Source: a virus
Direction: 5' to 3' (one strand)
DNA length: 36,451 nucleotides
IMG/VR virus record: IMGVR_UViG_3300025889_013646
Span: 1-36,451 of that record
Positions 14,270-23,644 of the stretch are shown here, piece after piece. Under the pieces are notes generated by a model that was given only the letters and a program-made list of their open reading frames with translations, had not been told where the DNA came from and ran no database searches. Made by a program: the position numbers and the translations under genes. Within the stretch, counting starts at the first letter, position 1, and every line of letters begins with the position of its first letter.

Positions 14270-14875
14270 ATGGACCCGTTCATGATAGGAGGTGCTGTAA
14301 CAAGTGGCCTTGGCGCATTAGGTAAAATATTTGCAGGAGCAAAGCAAAATAAGCTTGCTAATCAAATCAATCCTTTCTTTCAGCAGTATCAAAAAAATCC
14401 ATTAGCGCAGGAAAATTTAGCTGTAAATAAAAATATGTTCTATGGTCGTATGCCGGGAGCACAAAAAGCTGAATCTAATATCATGCAATTGCAGTCTAAT
14501 CTATTTTCAAACGCACAAAGAGGGGCAACTGATGCTTCTCAGTTGATAGCTGTTGGTTCAGGATTGCAGGGTGGAACTAATGAAGCGTTTTCTAATTTAG
14601 CTGCTGCTGAGGGTCAAAGCAAAGCAGGTTTACTTACTAATTTAGGTCAAGCATATAGAGGGGCAATTTCAGAAGCAGATAAGGCTTATGAAAGTATGGC
14701 TCAAAAATTTCAAATGGATAATCAAGCTAAGGCTGCTCTTAGACAATCTGGTATGCAGAATATATTTGGCGGTATTGGAGATATTGGAGCGGGTGCTATG
14801 CAATTTGGTATGCTTAAAAATCCAACGAAATACGGAAATTTTTTATCTAAAACTGGTAACTCGTCTTTAGGATAA
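14270..14875 (+). CDS. Small internal/ejection-like virion protein
   Basis: A 201-aa protein rich in Ala, Gly, Gln and Asn. It opens with a Gly/Ala-rich hydrophobic segment (MIGGAVTSGLGALGKIFAGA), and the C-terminal part has a second such segment (IFGGIGDIGAGAMQFGM). The middle is an Ala/Gln helix with a FSNAQRGATDASQLI motif. This makeup, position after the tail module, and size match small ejected core proteins such as T7 gp14 or P22 gp7, which enter the host membrane when DNA is delivered. There is no direct sequence evidence for ejection. The following genes look like partners. Confidence 0.6.
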   Translation: MDPFMIGGAVTSGLGALGKIFAGAKQNKLANQINPFFQQYQKNPLAQENLAVNKNMFYGRMPGAQKAESNIMQLQSNLFSNAQRGATDASQLIAVGSGLQGGTNEAFSNLAAAEGQSKAGLLTNLGQAYRGAISEADKAYESMAQKFQMDNQAKAALRQSGMQNIFGGIGDIGAGAMQFGMLKNPTKYGNFLSKTGNSSLG

Positions 14876-14898
14876 AAACTAAATCAAAAGGATAAATC

Positions 14899-16410
14899 AT
14901 GGCAGACGGATATAACAACGCAGATTACGCATTTACTTTACCAAACTATTTCCCAGCTCCGGGTCAAGTTTTGCAATCAGCTATTGCTAGACAAGATAAG
15001 CAAGCTGAAATTGATTATGAAAATCAAATGAGAGCAATGCTGGCCGCTCAAAAGAAAGCGGAAGAAGATAGAATGAGGAATCTTGGCGTATTATCAAAAG
15101 AAACTGAATTTGGTACTCAATATGCTACCCCTGATTTGCAGGTTAATTCTATAACTCAGAAAAACTTACAAAGAATAAAAAACAAAGGTTATGAATTAAT
15201 CGGCCAAAGTCCAGAAAGTTTTAATAATTGGTTAAATTCAGAAGTTTCTAAAGTTGCTCAATGGAACAACATGGCAAAAACAGATGCCAATAATATAAAA
15301 GAAAGAACAAAGGAAATAAATTCAACATATAAAAATATTGATATAAATAAAGCTAATTCTTTAGTATCAAAAAGTTTTTTAGAAAATTATACGCAAGTAA
15401 ACCCTGCAACGGGTGAATTGGAAATAAAAGAAATTTCTTCAGTTGTTCCAAATAAAAATTATTTTGAGCAATTTGATAATCCAAAAAATTTGGCTTCAAT
15501 AGTTACAGATGTAAGTCCTTTTCGTGATTTATGGGGAAAGGTCCCTACCGAAAGAGCTGGGGATAAGAACTATACTAATAAAAAAGGTGAAGTAAAAGGT
15601 TTCAAATGGAGTGCTGTTGTTACTCCGTTTACAACTGTAGAAGAAGATGAAAAAGGCATGCCCGTAGTATCTGTTACAGCTATGGAGGTTCCGTATAAAA
15701 ACCCGACAACAGGTAAGATAGAGTCAATGAAAGTAGCTGATGATAAATTAATGAGTTATGTTTTAGCTAATCCCGCTGAAAAGATAGCCGCATATAAAGC
15801 ATGGGAAGATGAGAAAGCTAGAACAAAAGCTGATTATAAAGACCCTGCTGTAGAAGATACTATGTTTAGGAATTTTATCTATAAGCAAGCACAAGAAAAT
15901 TTACCACATGAAGTAGTTACAGAAGAAGTTTCTAAAACACCTGTGATAAATGTTGGAACTGGTGGGCCTACATCTAAAACCGTTGATTATGATTATATAA
16001 CAAATATTCAAAAATCAATAAAAAATAATGATTCTGATTCATTGAAATCTCTTGCTGATTATCTTGCAGGATTAAGAGGCGGAAAATTTATTTATGAATC
16101 ATCAAAGCCATACAAAAGACCAGACGGAACAATAACAGGTGTTGAATTTAGTTTAACGGATGAGTATGGTGAGCCTATTACTAGAATAGTAAAATCAGAT
16201 GATACAAATTTAAAAGCTAAACTCGTGGGTTTATATCAAGATATTACCGGAGCTTCATCAAAAGCTGAAAAGGGTTTAGTTTCAGGTAAGCCAAAAACCG
16301 TTACCTATAAGGTGGGTGATAAATCTTTTACTAGATTACAATTAAATAAAATGGGTTATACTGATGCCCAAATCGAACAAGCTATAAAATTAGGTACTAT
16401 TAAAAAATAA
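14899..16410 (+). CDS. Internal/ejection-like virion protein, 503 aa
   Basis: A 503-aa hydrophilic protein. Residues 30-70 form a Gln/Glu/Met-rich helix; most of the rest is Lys/Glu-rich with a central beta-type region (about 215-300) carrying AVVTPFTTVEEDEKGMPVVSVTAMEVPY. The last 25 residues (KSFTRLQLNKMGYTDAQIEQAIKLG) resemble a peptide-binding or LysM-like tail helix often found at the ends of phage virion proteins. It starts after a copy of the AACTAAATCAAA leader. Its place between the 201-aa and 2231-aa genes suggests the second member of the three-protein ejection set. No enzymatic motif is visible. Confidence 0.55.
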   Translation: MADGYNNADYAFTLPNYFPAPGQVLQSAIARQDKQAEIDYENQMRAMLAAQKKAEEDRMRNLGVLSKETEFGTQYATPDLQVNSITQKNLQRIKNKGYELIGQSPESFNNWLNSEVSKVAQWNNMAKTDANNIKERTKEINSTYKNIDINKANSLVSKSFLENYTQVNPATGELEIKEISSVVPNKNYFEQFDNPKNLASIVTDVSPFRDLWGKVPTERAGDKNYTNKKGEVKGFKWSAVVTPFTTVEEDEKGMPVVSVTAMEVPYKNPTTGKIESMKVADDKLMSYVLANPAEKIAAYKAWEDEKARTKADYKDPAVEDTMFRNFIYKQAQENLPHEVVTEEVSKTPVINVGTGGPTSKTVDYDYITNIQKSIKNNDSDSLKSLADYLAGLRGGKFIYESSKPYKRPDGTITGVEFSLTDEYGEPITRIVKSDDTNLKAKLVGLYQDITGASSKAEKGLVSGKPKTVTYKVGDKSFTRLQLNKMGYTDAQIEQAIKLGTIKK

Positions 16411-16412
16411 CA

Positions 16413-19400
16413 ATGGCAGAAGAATTTGTAGACATAGAGCAAAATGGTGACCCATTAGGTATTCTTTCTAAAAAAACAGTTTCTCCTAAAGTTCAAGAAG
16501 CTGCTCCTGTAGATAGTGACCCATTGGGTATTTTAAAAAAAAAATCTACTCCTGTAGTATCTTCGGGTACACCATCACAATTACCAAGTCAGCCTGATTT
16601 TTTAAAGCAAGGGGCTTCATTAGCTGATAATAGTTTCTTAAAAGAGATTAGTAAGTCTATACCAAAAGGACCTGCTCAACCTGCTGCTCCTGAAGGAAAA
16701 TGGTCAAATATTGTTCAGAATGTATTTGCTAATTTTGAAAAAGCAGGAACAGATTTAGCCGCAAATGCCCTTACATTAGTTAAAGACTTATCTAAAAATC
16801 CTTATATTCCTGATGTATCTTCTGCTATGAAAGAAGTAGAAAAAAGTACAGGAAAGTCAGTCCCTACTCCGTGGGAGCTGGACCCTCTTGGTGGCGTAAT
16901 CAGAGGACTGCACGGTAATCAAGAAAGGATGCAGCAAGTTATTGCTAACAATCCTTTGCCTAATACATTTTGGGGTAAAGCCGTATCATCTGTTGCTAGT
17001 TTTGCTCCGGATATTGCAGCTACCGCATTATTGCCAGAAGCAAAATTATCGCAAGGAGCAAGTTTTTTAGCTAAAACCGGTAACTTATTATTTAATAATT
17101 TTACCAAATACATGATAGCTAAGGAAGGTTTAGCTGGATATGGTGAAGCTAGAAAGGAAGGTAAGGATATTGGTGAAGCTGCATTAGGAGGTGTTAAAGG
17201 TGCTGGTAAAGGAGCTGTGACCGGTATTGAACTAGCGCTTTTAGGAGCTGGAAGTAATTTAGCTACAAAATCAATAATGACTCAGGCTGAAAGAATAGGA
17301 TTAACCGGAGCAAAAGGTATGGCAGCTAAAGAACTCGTTAATTTGGGTACAGATGTTCTTGCTTATGGTGTAGTTAGTCCATTTGCTCACGCAACATTAG
17401 AGGGAAGGCCTTTAACTGGTGAGGAAATAGCTAATGGAACCGGTGTTGCAGCTTTATTTAGATTAAAAGGTGGATTAGAAAATATTAAATCTAATGCAGA
17501 ATTAAATAAGGCAATAAAAGAAACCTTAGCAATGAAGCAGGGTGTTGCTATTTCAAACTTTGTAGATGCGACTCCAGAAAGTATTGTTGAAGTTTATAAC
17601 TCAAAAGGAAGTGCAGATGAGCTTAATTTAAGAGCGTTAGAAGCTGCTAAAAAAGCAAAAGAAACAACTGATTTACAAAAGAAAGCTCAATATACTGCGG
17701 AGGCTGGTGTTCTTGGTAGAGCTGCTGGAGTTAAGCAGGTTGCCGACATGGTTATTAATAACAGAGATGGATTTGCTGAATTGAAGGCAAGTGACTTACC
17801 TGAGAGTGCTAAAAACGAATTTTTACAAAAAGCTGAGGAAATAAATAAACTTCTAAATCCATTTGAAAAAGCAAAGACAGATTTAGATAATAAAATAAAA
17901 GAATCAGAGGGTTTATTCTCTCAATTATCTCAACAAGCAGAACAATCTCAAGACCCAAATGAAAGAGCTCAACTTGAATCTCAGGCAAGAGAAGCAAAAG
18001 ATAGTGCAGAAAAATTTAGAAATGAATTAGCAGAAGTTAAGTTTAATCAAAATAGACCAGATGCTAATGCAGGTAAAGAACCTGTAATGGAAGGAGAGGT
18101 TACTCCTACGGAAGTTAAGATAACAGAAGAAGTTGAACCAATAAGACAATTGGGAACGGGAGCTAATGTTTATTTTGAAAATAATAAATATAGGGTTAAC
18201 GATAGTTCTAAAGGTAAAGTTCTATTAAACATAGAAGGTAAAGAAGAAGGCGGTATGGCTATTGCTAATATTGAATTTGACAGTCCAAAAGAAGCCGTAG
18301 AAGTAGCTAAGGAATTATCTAAAATATATCCCAACGGGGTTCCTGATGCTGTATTAATTGATAAGGTTGTAGATAATATTAGAAATAGAATTAAAGAAAG
18401 TATAACAGAAGAAGTTAAACCAACCGAAGTAAAGTCTATAGAGCAACTAAGAGCAGAAGAACAAGCCGAACTTGATTCTAAAATACCAAATGCAGAACAA
18501 TACAGAGTAGAAGGTAAGGTAGAAAGAGAAAAGTTAACTAATGAAGAAGATATAAAAGCTTTTGATGAAGTTTATAATAAATATGATAAGTTAATATCTC
18601 CTTTATTAAAAAAACCAGCGGAACAAAAAATAACAGTTGAATTATTATCATCTCAAGAGCCTCCTCAAAAAGAAGGTGAAACCATAGTTACTTTAAGTGG
18701 TAAAACAGAGGCAGAAAGATTATCTTCTATTGAGCAAAGACAAAAAGATACTAAGGTTTCAGATAAAGTAGTGTCAGATAATGAAATAGTTCAAGCTGCT
18801 GAGTCTTATTTTAAGAAAAGCGGAAACTATAAAAATAGTGCAGATGGGAGAGCTGAATTAAATAATTTAAGAATTAAGGCTAGGGAAAATGGATTAACAA
18901 TAGATACCGAAAGAGATGCTGTTACAAAGTTAAATAAAGCAGGCAGACCTAGAAAGGTTCTTTACAATAATAAGGCTGATGGCGAAGCTGTTGTTGAGCC
19001 AAATGCTAAAACTTTAAGAGATAGGGATATAAATACTCAAAAAGTATATGAAGAACTTACGGATTCTGGAGTATTTTTAGATGTTGAATCTGGGTCTGGA
19101 AAAAGAATGAGTGCTTCTCAAATAGAGGCAGCTATTAAAGATATTAATGAAGGTATACCAAGCAAGCGTGCTAATAAGTATTTAGATGCTTTAGAAAAAG
19201 GTATTGCAGAAGATGCCTTTCCTTTATACGATAAAGGTATGGGAGGATTTGCTCCTAAATTGGCTGATATTAGAGCTCAATTAGGTGTTGAAAAAGAAGT
19301 AGTTGGAGAGCCAATGGATGAGGCTGCATTAAATAAATTCTTAGATGAAGAATCAAAACTTACCCCTGAAGAAGAACAAGACCTATTAGATAACGTAGAA

Positions 19401-22400
19401 AATTTACTTTATGAATACGAAACAACAGAAGCAGGACCTGAAGGAAAGGTTCAACCAATTGAAGCCGGAGCAAAAGAAGGAGTTCCTTCAGAGGCTAAAC
19501 CGACTGAACCTACTAAAAGCGAAAGACAGGCAGAATATGAAAAAATAAAATCTAATAAAAAGAAAAAGGATTTTGTAAGAAATAATCTACCTGAAGAATT
19601 TAAGCCATTGGCAGATGAATTAACAGAAGCCCAAATGTCTGAAATAGTAGATAGTAATTTTGATTCAAAAACAATTAAAAATATACAAGATGCCATACAA
19701 AAGCAAAGCGCAGCAGAAGTACTTCAACCTAAACAGGAAGAAGTTGGAGGCACAGGGGGTGGACGTGAACGAGTGGAACAAGGAAAGCAAGGGTATGAGT
19801 CTACCGGAGAAGGCAAAGCAAAAGTCGCAGAAGAAGCACAACCCAAGGGTTCTGAGAAAGTAGAGGTAGAAAAAATTAAAACTAATGATAAATCAATCTT
19901 AAACAGAATAAATAGTAGTGAAAATATACCAGATTCTGTAAAAGAGAAATTTAAAGACAATTTAAGATACGAAGTAAAAAGTAAGGAAGAAGCTAAAATT
20001 ATTGCTAAAAACATAATTAAAGAATATGGCACAAATGATGCTGTTACACTAGCCGAAGCCAATAAGTTTCACGGAGATGTAAATTCTTTTATATTTAGTG
20101 AAGCTATAAATGATACTTATGTTAAGGAAACCGAAGCTAAAACACCAGAGGAAAAATTAAAGTATGCTGAACAATGGGCTGATTACGCAATTAGATTTGA
20201 CGAGTCAGCTAGGTCTAAGGGTAGGTTCATATCTGCGATTTCAGATTTCTACAAAAAATCACCTTTAGGTATAAAATTTGTAGAAAACGAAAGAAGAAGC
20301 GAAGATTTTAAGAAATGGTATAAGGCCAAAGAGGGTTCGTATAAAGAGGTGTTTGATGAATTGGTTCAAGACCCTAAGTTTAAATCTTTGATTGGTGAAG
20401 AAGTTCAAAAAGGACTAAAAGAAGAAAGAGCAGCTCAAAGACAAGCAAACAGAAAGAAAATTGAAGATTTCTTTGAAAATGCTAAATTAAAAGGAAATAA
20501 TTTATATGCAGTACCTATTCCTCCTAAAGTTATTAATGGAGCATTAGAAATAATGAAACAATCTGTATTAGCAGGGGAAAGTGTAGTTTATTCTGTAAAT
20601 AAAGCTATTGAGCACATATCTAAAGAAGTAAAAGACTGGGATAAGGAAAAGTTCAGAAAAGAGTATGAAACAAAATTATCTTCAATTGAAGGTAAATCTG
20701 GTAAAACAGAAAAAGAAGAACTTCCTGAAGATGCTAAAAATAGAATACTTGATAAATTTAGGAAAAAATTAAAGGGTCTTAATGAAAGTCAAAAAGAGCA
20801 AGTAATTAGAAGGTCATTTAAACAACTTGTTGAAAATGGAGCCTTAGAATATAATGACTTCAAAAAAATTATTTCTGAAACAATTGGATATGGTGAAATT
20901 ACTCCAGAAGAAGCTGCAAAAATAACTAAGCTTGTTAATGATATTAATTCAGTTGATGAATTAGCATCATCAATAAGAGATGAGGGGAATAGAAGTGAGG
21001 CAAATCTATTAAAATACCAAAAGGCGAAAAAAGAAGCTGAAAAGTCGGCTACTGAATTAAATAAGATGGTATATAATAAGACTAATATATCTAATAGATT
21101 ATTGTCTATTATGCAATTAAATACATTAGGTATACCTTCTTTGGTAAATAACCCTATTTTCAATATATGGAATCAGGCAACCGTAAGGTTCCCAAATGCT
21201 GTTTCTATGACAGTATTAGACCAAATTTTATATGGAGGAAGTAAAGTTTCTAATAAACTATTTGGAACAGGTATTTTATTACCAGAAAACAATGTGCTTA
21301 CTTCACAAAAAGAATTTTTTAAAAAAGGATTACAAGGAGGTAAACTTTCAGCAGAACAATTATTTACAGGATTAACCAATAGGGATTATTTCCAAAAAGA
21401 AATATATAGCTCTCAGATTCATCCATTTACATCTATTAAGGATTTATGGGATTGGAAATTTAAAGGTAAGAATTTAACTCCGGCTCAGGTTGCCGACAAA
21501 TCAATACAGGCAACAGTAGGTTTACCTGCTGAGATAGTAGCTAGGGCTTTGAATATTGGTGATAAACCTCAAAGATTTGCAGCAGAAGGTGCTCAGGCAT
21601 CAGTATTTGCTAAAAACCTTGGATTAAAAGATATTGATTATGAATATTTCTTAGAATTTCCAAAAGAAGAAGCTTATCGAGCTTTTAAAAGACAAGGTTT
21701 TTCTGATGATGTTGCAATGAAAAAAGCAGAAGAAATACAAGAAAGAATTATTAAACAAGGAGAAGAATCTACATTCCAGCAAGATAATTTATTAAATGAT
21801 GCGGTAAATTCAGCATTTAAAGTATTCGGAACACCCGGTGAGATTTTTAAGAAGTTTAATATGCCTTATCTTAAAATACCTTTAAATGCATTTTGGTCTG
21901 TTTATAATTTAGTTAATCCAGAAGTCGCCTTTTTACAGTCTGCGGTATATGGAACAAAAGCCATAAAATCAGGTTCATCATTAGATATTCAGCAATCAAA
22001 AAAATGGTTTGCTCACGGAGTTACAGGTATTGCATTAACCGGTGTTGCCGGAGCATTGGCTTCAAACGGAATAGTAAATTCTAATAACGCAGATGATACA
22101 ACTAAAAAAGAGAGAATAGGAGAAAAAACCTATGAACAACAAAATAGTATTAATGTAACTAAATTAAATGCATATTTAAGAGGAGAAAATCCTGATGATG
22201 TTAAAAATAGTTTAAATGTTGATTTAAAATGGTTTGGTAATGTTGGTAATATACTTAATGTAGAGTCAAGAAAGCTAGAAGAAATGACACCAGAGCAAAG
22301 AAAAAATGGTATGTCATATATGGAAGATATGTTCTCTAGTATGAAAATATCTAGTATTGAGTTAATAGAAAATGGAGTATTTTCAAATACATCTGGTTTG

Positions 22401-23108
22401 TTAACAGCAATAGATAGGGGCGGAAATTTTGCTGATGCCTATGTATTGAATTTAATAAATATGGGAACAAATATTGTTCAACCTGCAATGTTTGCTCAAA
22501 TGTCAAGGGCTGAATTGCCGTACTATTCTCAGCAAAAAGCTGATACTTTTATGGAGCAATTAAAAAACAATTTACTTACTAGGTCATCAACATTAAGAGC
22601 TTTATCTGGAAAATACCCTCCTTCTCAAATAGGAGTATGGGGAGATAAGTTAGATAGAAAAGATAATATAGCAATGAAGTTGTTTGGAATAAGTTCTAAT
22701 AACAATGATAATTTTGCGCAACCCATATATAATGATTATAAAAAAACAGATAATACTGCATTTTTACCTCCATCAGTAAAACCAGAAGTTAACGGTTTTA
22801 AATTAAATACATCTGAGGCTAATAAATTAGAGATATTAGTTGGTCAAGCTAGAAAGAATTTGGTTGCCCCATTTGTAAATGATGGAGCTAAACTTAGTGG
22901 TTTTAAAGATAGGTATAGTAAATTATCTGAAGAAGATAAGGTAAAAGCATTGGGTATTATATATAAAATGGGATACCAAGTTGGAGAAAAGCAATTTACT
23001 GACTTATACCCGCAATTTTATAAATCAGATAAAAAAACACCTGAACAAAAGAAAGAGTCTAAGGAGAGTTCAATTTTTAGAAAATCATTAAAAAAGTTTA
23101 TTAGATGA
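16413..23108 (+). CDS. Giant internal virion/ejection-like protein, 2231 aa
   Basis: The largest protein of the window. The N-terminus carries a repeated short motif DPLGIL(S/K)KK at residues 13-21 and 36-44. Residues about 170-330 hold Ala/Gly-rich hydrophobic segments, about 400-1150 Lys/Glu-rich, coiled-coil and linker stretches, about 1150-1560 further charged helices, and about 1560-1900 a more hydrophobic, aromatic part that includes GVTGIALTGVAGALASNGIV, a likely membrane span. This plan fits large podovirus core proteins (T7 gp16-like size or LPD-type polyvalent proteins) ejected with DNA. I saw no transglycosylase or polymerase motif. A ten-A homopolymer (16535-16544) and a possible overprinted gene (19690-19863) lie within it. 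Confidence 0.65.
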   Translation: MAEEFVDIEQNGDPLGILSKKTVSPKVQEAAPVDSDPLGILKKKSTPVVSSGTPSQLPSQPDFLKQGASLADNSFLKEISKSIPKGPAQPAAPEGKWSNIVQNVFANFEKAGTDLAANALTLVKDLSKNPYIPDVSSAMKEVEKSTGKSVPTPWELDPLGGVIRGLHGNQERMQQVIANNPLPNTFWGKAVSSVASFAPDIAATALLPEAKLSQGASFLAKTGNLLFNNFTKYMIAKEGLAGYGEARKEGKDIGEAALGGVKGAGKGAVTGIELALLGAGSNLATKSIMTQAERIGLTGAKGMAAKELVNLGTDVLAYGVVSPFAHATLEGRPLTGEEIANGTGVAALFRLKGGLENIKSNAELNKAIKETLAMKQGVAISNFVDATPESIVEVYNSKGSADELNLRALEAAKKAKETTDLQKKAQYTAEAGVLGRAAGVKQVADMVINNRDGFAELKASDLPESAKNEFLQKAEEINKLLNPFEKAKTDLDNKIKESEGLFSQLSQQAEQSQDPNERAQLESQAREAKDSAEKFRNELAEVKFNQNRPDANAGKEPVMEGEVTPTEVKITEEVEPIRQLGTGANVYFENNKYRVNDSSKGKVLLNIEGKEEGGMAIANIEFDSPKEAVEVAKELSKIYPNGVPDAVLIDKVVDNIRNRIKESITEEVKPTEVKSIEQLRAEEQAELDSKIPNAEQYRVEGKVEREKLTNEEDIKAFDEVYNKYDKLISPLLKKPAEQKITVELLSSQEPPQKEGETIVTLSGKTEAERLSSIEQRQKDTKVSDKVVSDNEIVQAAESYFKKSGNYKNSADGRAELNNLRIKARENGLTIDTERDAVTKLNKAGRPRKVLYNNKADGEAVVEPNAKTLRDRDINTQKVYEELTDSGVFLDVESGSGKRMSASQIEAAIKDINEGIPSKRANKYLDALEKGIAEDAFPLYDKGMGGFAPKLADIRAQLGVEKEVVGEPMDEAALNKFLDEESKLTPEEEQDLLDNVENLLYEYETTEAGPEGKVQPIEAGAKEGVPSEAKPTEPTKSERQAEYEKIKSNKKKKDFVRNNLPEEFKPLADELTEAQMSEIVDSNFDSKTIKNIQDAIQKQSAAEVLQPKQEEVGGTGGGRERVEQGKQGYESTGEGKAKVAEEAQPKGSEKVEVEKIKTNDKSILNRINSSENIPDSVKEKFKDNLRYEVKSKEEAKIIAKNIIKEYGTNDAVTLAEANKFHGDVNSFIFSEAINDTYVKETEAKTPEEKLKYAEQWADYAIRFDESARSKGRFISAISDFYKKSPLGIKFVENERRSEDFKKWYKAKEGSYKEVFDELVQDPKFKSLIGEEVQKGLKEERAAQRQANRKKIEDFFENAKLKGNNLYAVPIPPKVINGALEIMKQSVLAGESVVYSVNKAIEHISKEVKDWDKEKFRKEYETKLSSIEGKSGKTEKEELPEDAKNRILDKFRKKLKGLNESQKEQVIRRSFKQLVENGALEYNDFKKIISETIGYGEITPEEAAKITKLVNDINSVDELASSIRDEGNRSEANLLKYQKAKKEAEKSATELNKMVYNKTNISNRLLSIMQLNTLGIPSLVNNPIFNIWNQATVRFPNAVSMTVLDQILYGGSKVSNKLFGTGILLPENNVLTSQKEFFKKGLQGGKLSAEQLFTGLTNRDYFQKEIYSSQIHPFTSIKDLWDWKFKGKNLTPAQVADKSIQATVGLPAEIVARALNIGDKPQRFAAEGAQASVFAKNLGLKDIDYEYFLEFPKEEAYRAFKRQGFSDDVAMKKAEEIQERIIKQGEESTFQQDNLLNDAVNSAFKVFGTPGEIFKKFNMPYLKIPLNAFWSVYNLVNPEVAFLQSAVYGTKAIKSGSSLDIQQSKKWFAHGVTGIALTGVAGALASNGIVNSNNADDTTKKERIGEKTYEQQNSINVTKLNAYLRGENPDDVKNSLNVDLKWFGNVGNILNVESRKLEEMTPEQRKNGMSYMEDMFSSMKISSIELIENGVFSNTSGLLTAIDRGGNFADAYVLNLINMGTNIVQPAMFAQMSRAELPYYSQQKADTFMEQLKNNLLTRSSTLRALSGKYPPSQIGVWGDKLDRKDNIAMKLFGISSNNNDNFAQPIYNDYKKTDNTAFLPPSVKPEVNGFKLNTSEANKLEILVGQARKNLVAPFVNDGAKLSGFKDRYSKLSEEDKVKALGIIYKMGYQVGEKQFTDLYPQFYKSDKKTPEQKKESKESSIFRKSLKKFIR
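19690..19863 (+). CDS. Possible overprinted 57-aa gene inside the 2231-aa gene
   Basis: In the +1 frame relative to the big gene, a frame starting MPYKSKAQQKYFN runs for 57 residues to TAG. It has aromatic residues, an internal GVDVNEWNKESKG motif and a Lys/Arg-rich tail. It resembles small phage proteins starting MP(Y/F)KSKAQ that I remember, though I could not check. The big gene's own frame here is low-complexity Glu/Gly/Gln linker. By hand count the segment is 85 of 174 G+C (49%), against 22-30% in two flanking 60-base pieces, but another linker piece at 19441-19500 also reaches 45%. Of the 57 codons, 43 end in G or C, unlike the rest of the phage. An upstream ATG at 19660 extends it by ten residues; I prefer 19690. 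Confidence 0.45.
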   Translation: MPYKSKAQQKYFNLNRKKLEAQGVDVNEWNKESKGMSLPEKAKQKSQKKHNPRVLRK

Positions 23109-23326
23109 CGTTAGAAGATTTCAGAGAATTGACAGCAGGCCTTAATGGTGACACAGAAATGTATATATTTGCAAATGACACACTATTCCCTATATGTATA
23201 GAAGATAGTGGTATTTTGGATTTAACTAATGATAATCATGAAATTACGGTAATATCCCTAACGGCTTGTGACCATAATGAAGGAGGCAAGTATAAGGTAG
23301 GGTTGCCGGATATAATACTAAATTAA
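23105..23326 (+). CDS. 73-aa hypothetical protein
   Basis: An acidic 73-aa protein starting MTLEDFRELTAGLNGDTEM with a beta-type core (YIFANDTLFPICI). Its start overlaps the end of the 2231-aa gene by four bases (ATGA), so it is translationally coupled to it. I recognise no family. It lies between the ejection and terminase genes and might be a small virion or packaging factor. Confidence 0.55.
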   Translation: MTLEDFRELTAGLNGDTEMYIFANDTLFPICIEDSGILDLTNDNHEITVISLTACDHNEGGKYKVGLPDIILN

Positions 23327-23329
23327 CAC

Positions 23330-23641
23330 ATGGAAACACTTGAAGAACTAAAACAAAAACTACTACTTTACGAACAAAATGGAGCGGCTAAGTTATTTTA
23401 CGCTTTGAATCGTAAAGCTAACGAGATGGCGGATTTGTTGAATAAGACAAACTTATCCCATTTACAATTAGAAGATAAGAACGATAAGACGTTTGAAAGA
23501 TTGAAGATTTTATGGAATGATAGCGCAAGCATATCAACTGCTATTAGGGATTTGGGTATATCTGCCGGTGTTACAGGTGATGAGCAAAAAGACATTGCTA
23601 AGAAACCATTTGTAGAAACCATTGCTGAAAGCAGAAAATAA
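23330..23641 (+). CDS. 103-aa helical protein, possible small terminase
   Basis: A 103-aa, all-helical, charged protein (METLEELKQKLLLYEQ..., then KANEMADLLNKTNLSHLQLEDKNDKTFERLKILW). It sits three bases upstream of the large terminase, where phages usually encode the small subunit. Typical TerS proteins have an N-terminal helix-turn-helix; here the helix pattern is a coiled coil rather than an obvious HTH, so the call is weak. It may instead be a coiled-coil adaptor. Confidence 0.4.
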   Translation: METLEELKQKLLLYEQNGAAKLFYALNRKANEMADLLNKTNLSHLQLEDKNDKTFERLKILWNDSASISTAIRDLGISAGVTGDEQKDIAKKPFVETIAESRK

Positions 23642-23644
23642 CCT

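Noticed and set aside
14688-14870. Plus-strand frame within the 201-aa gene
   Set aside because: It lies wholly inside a better-supported gene, in another frame, and shows no domain, unlike the 19690 frame.
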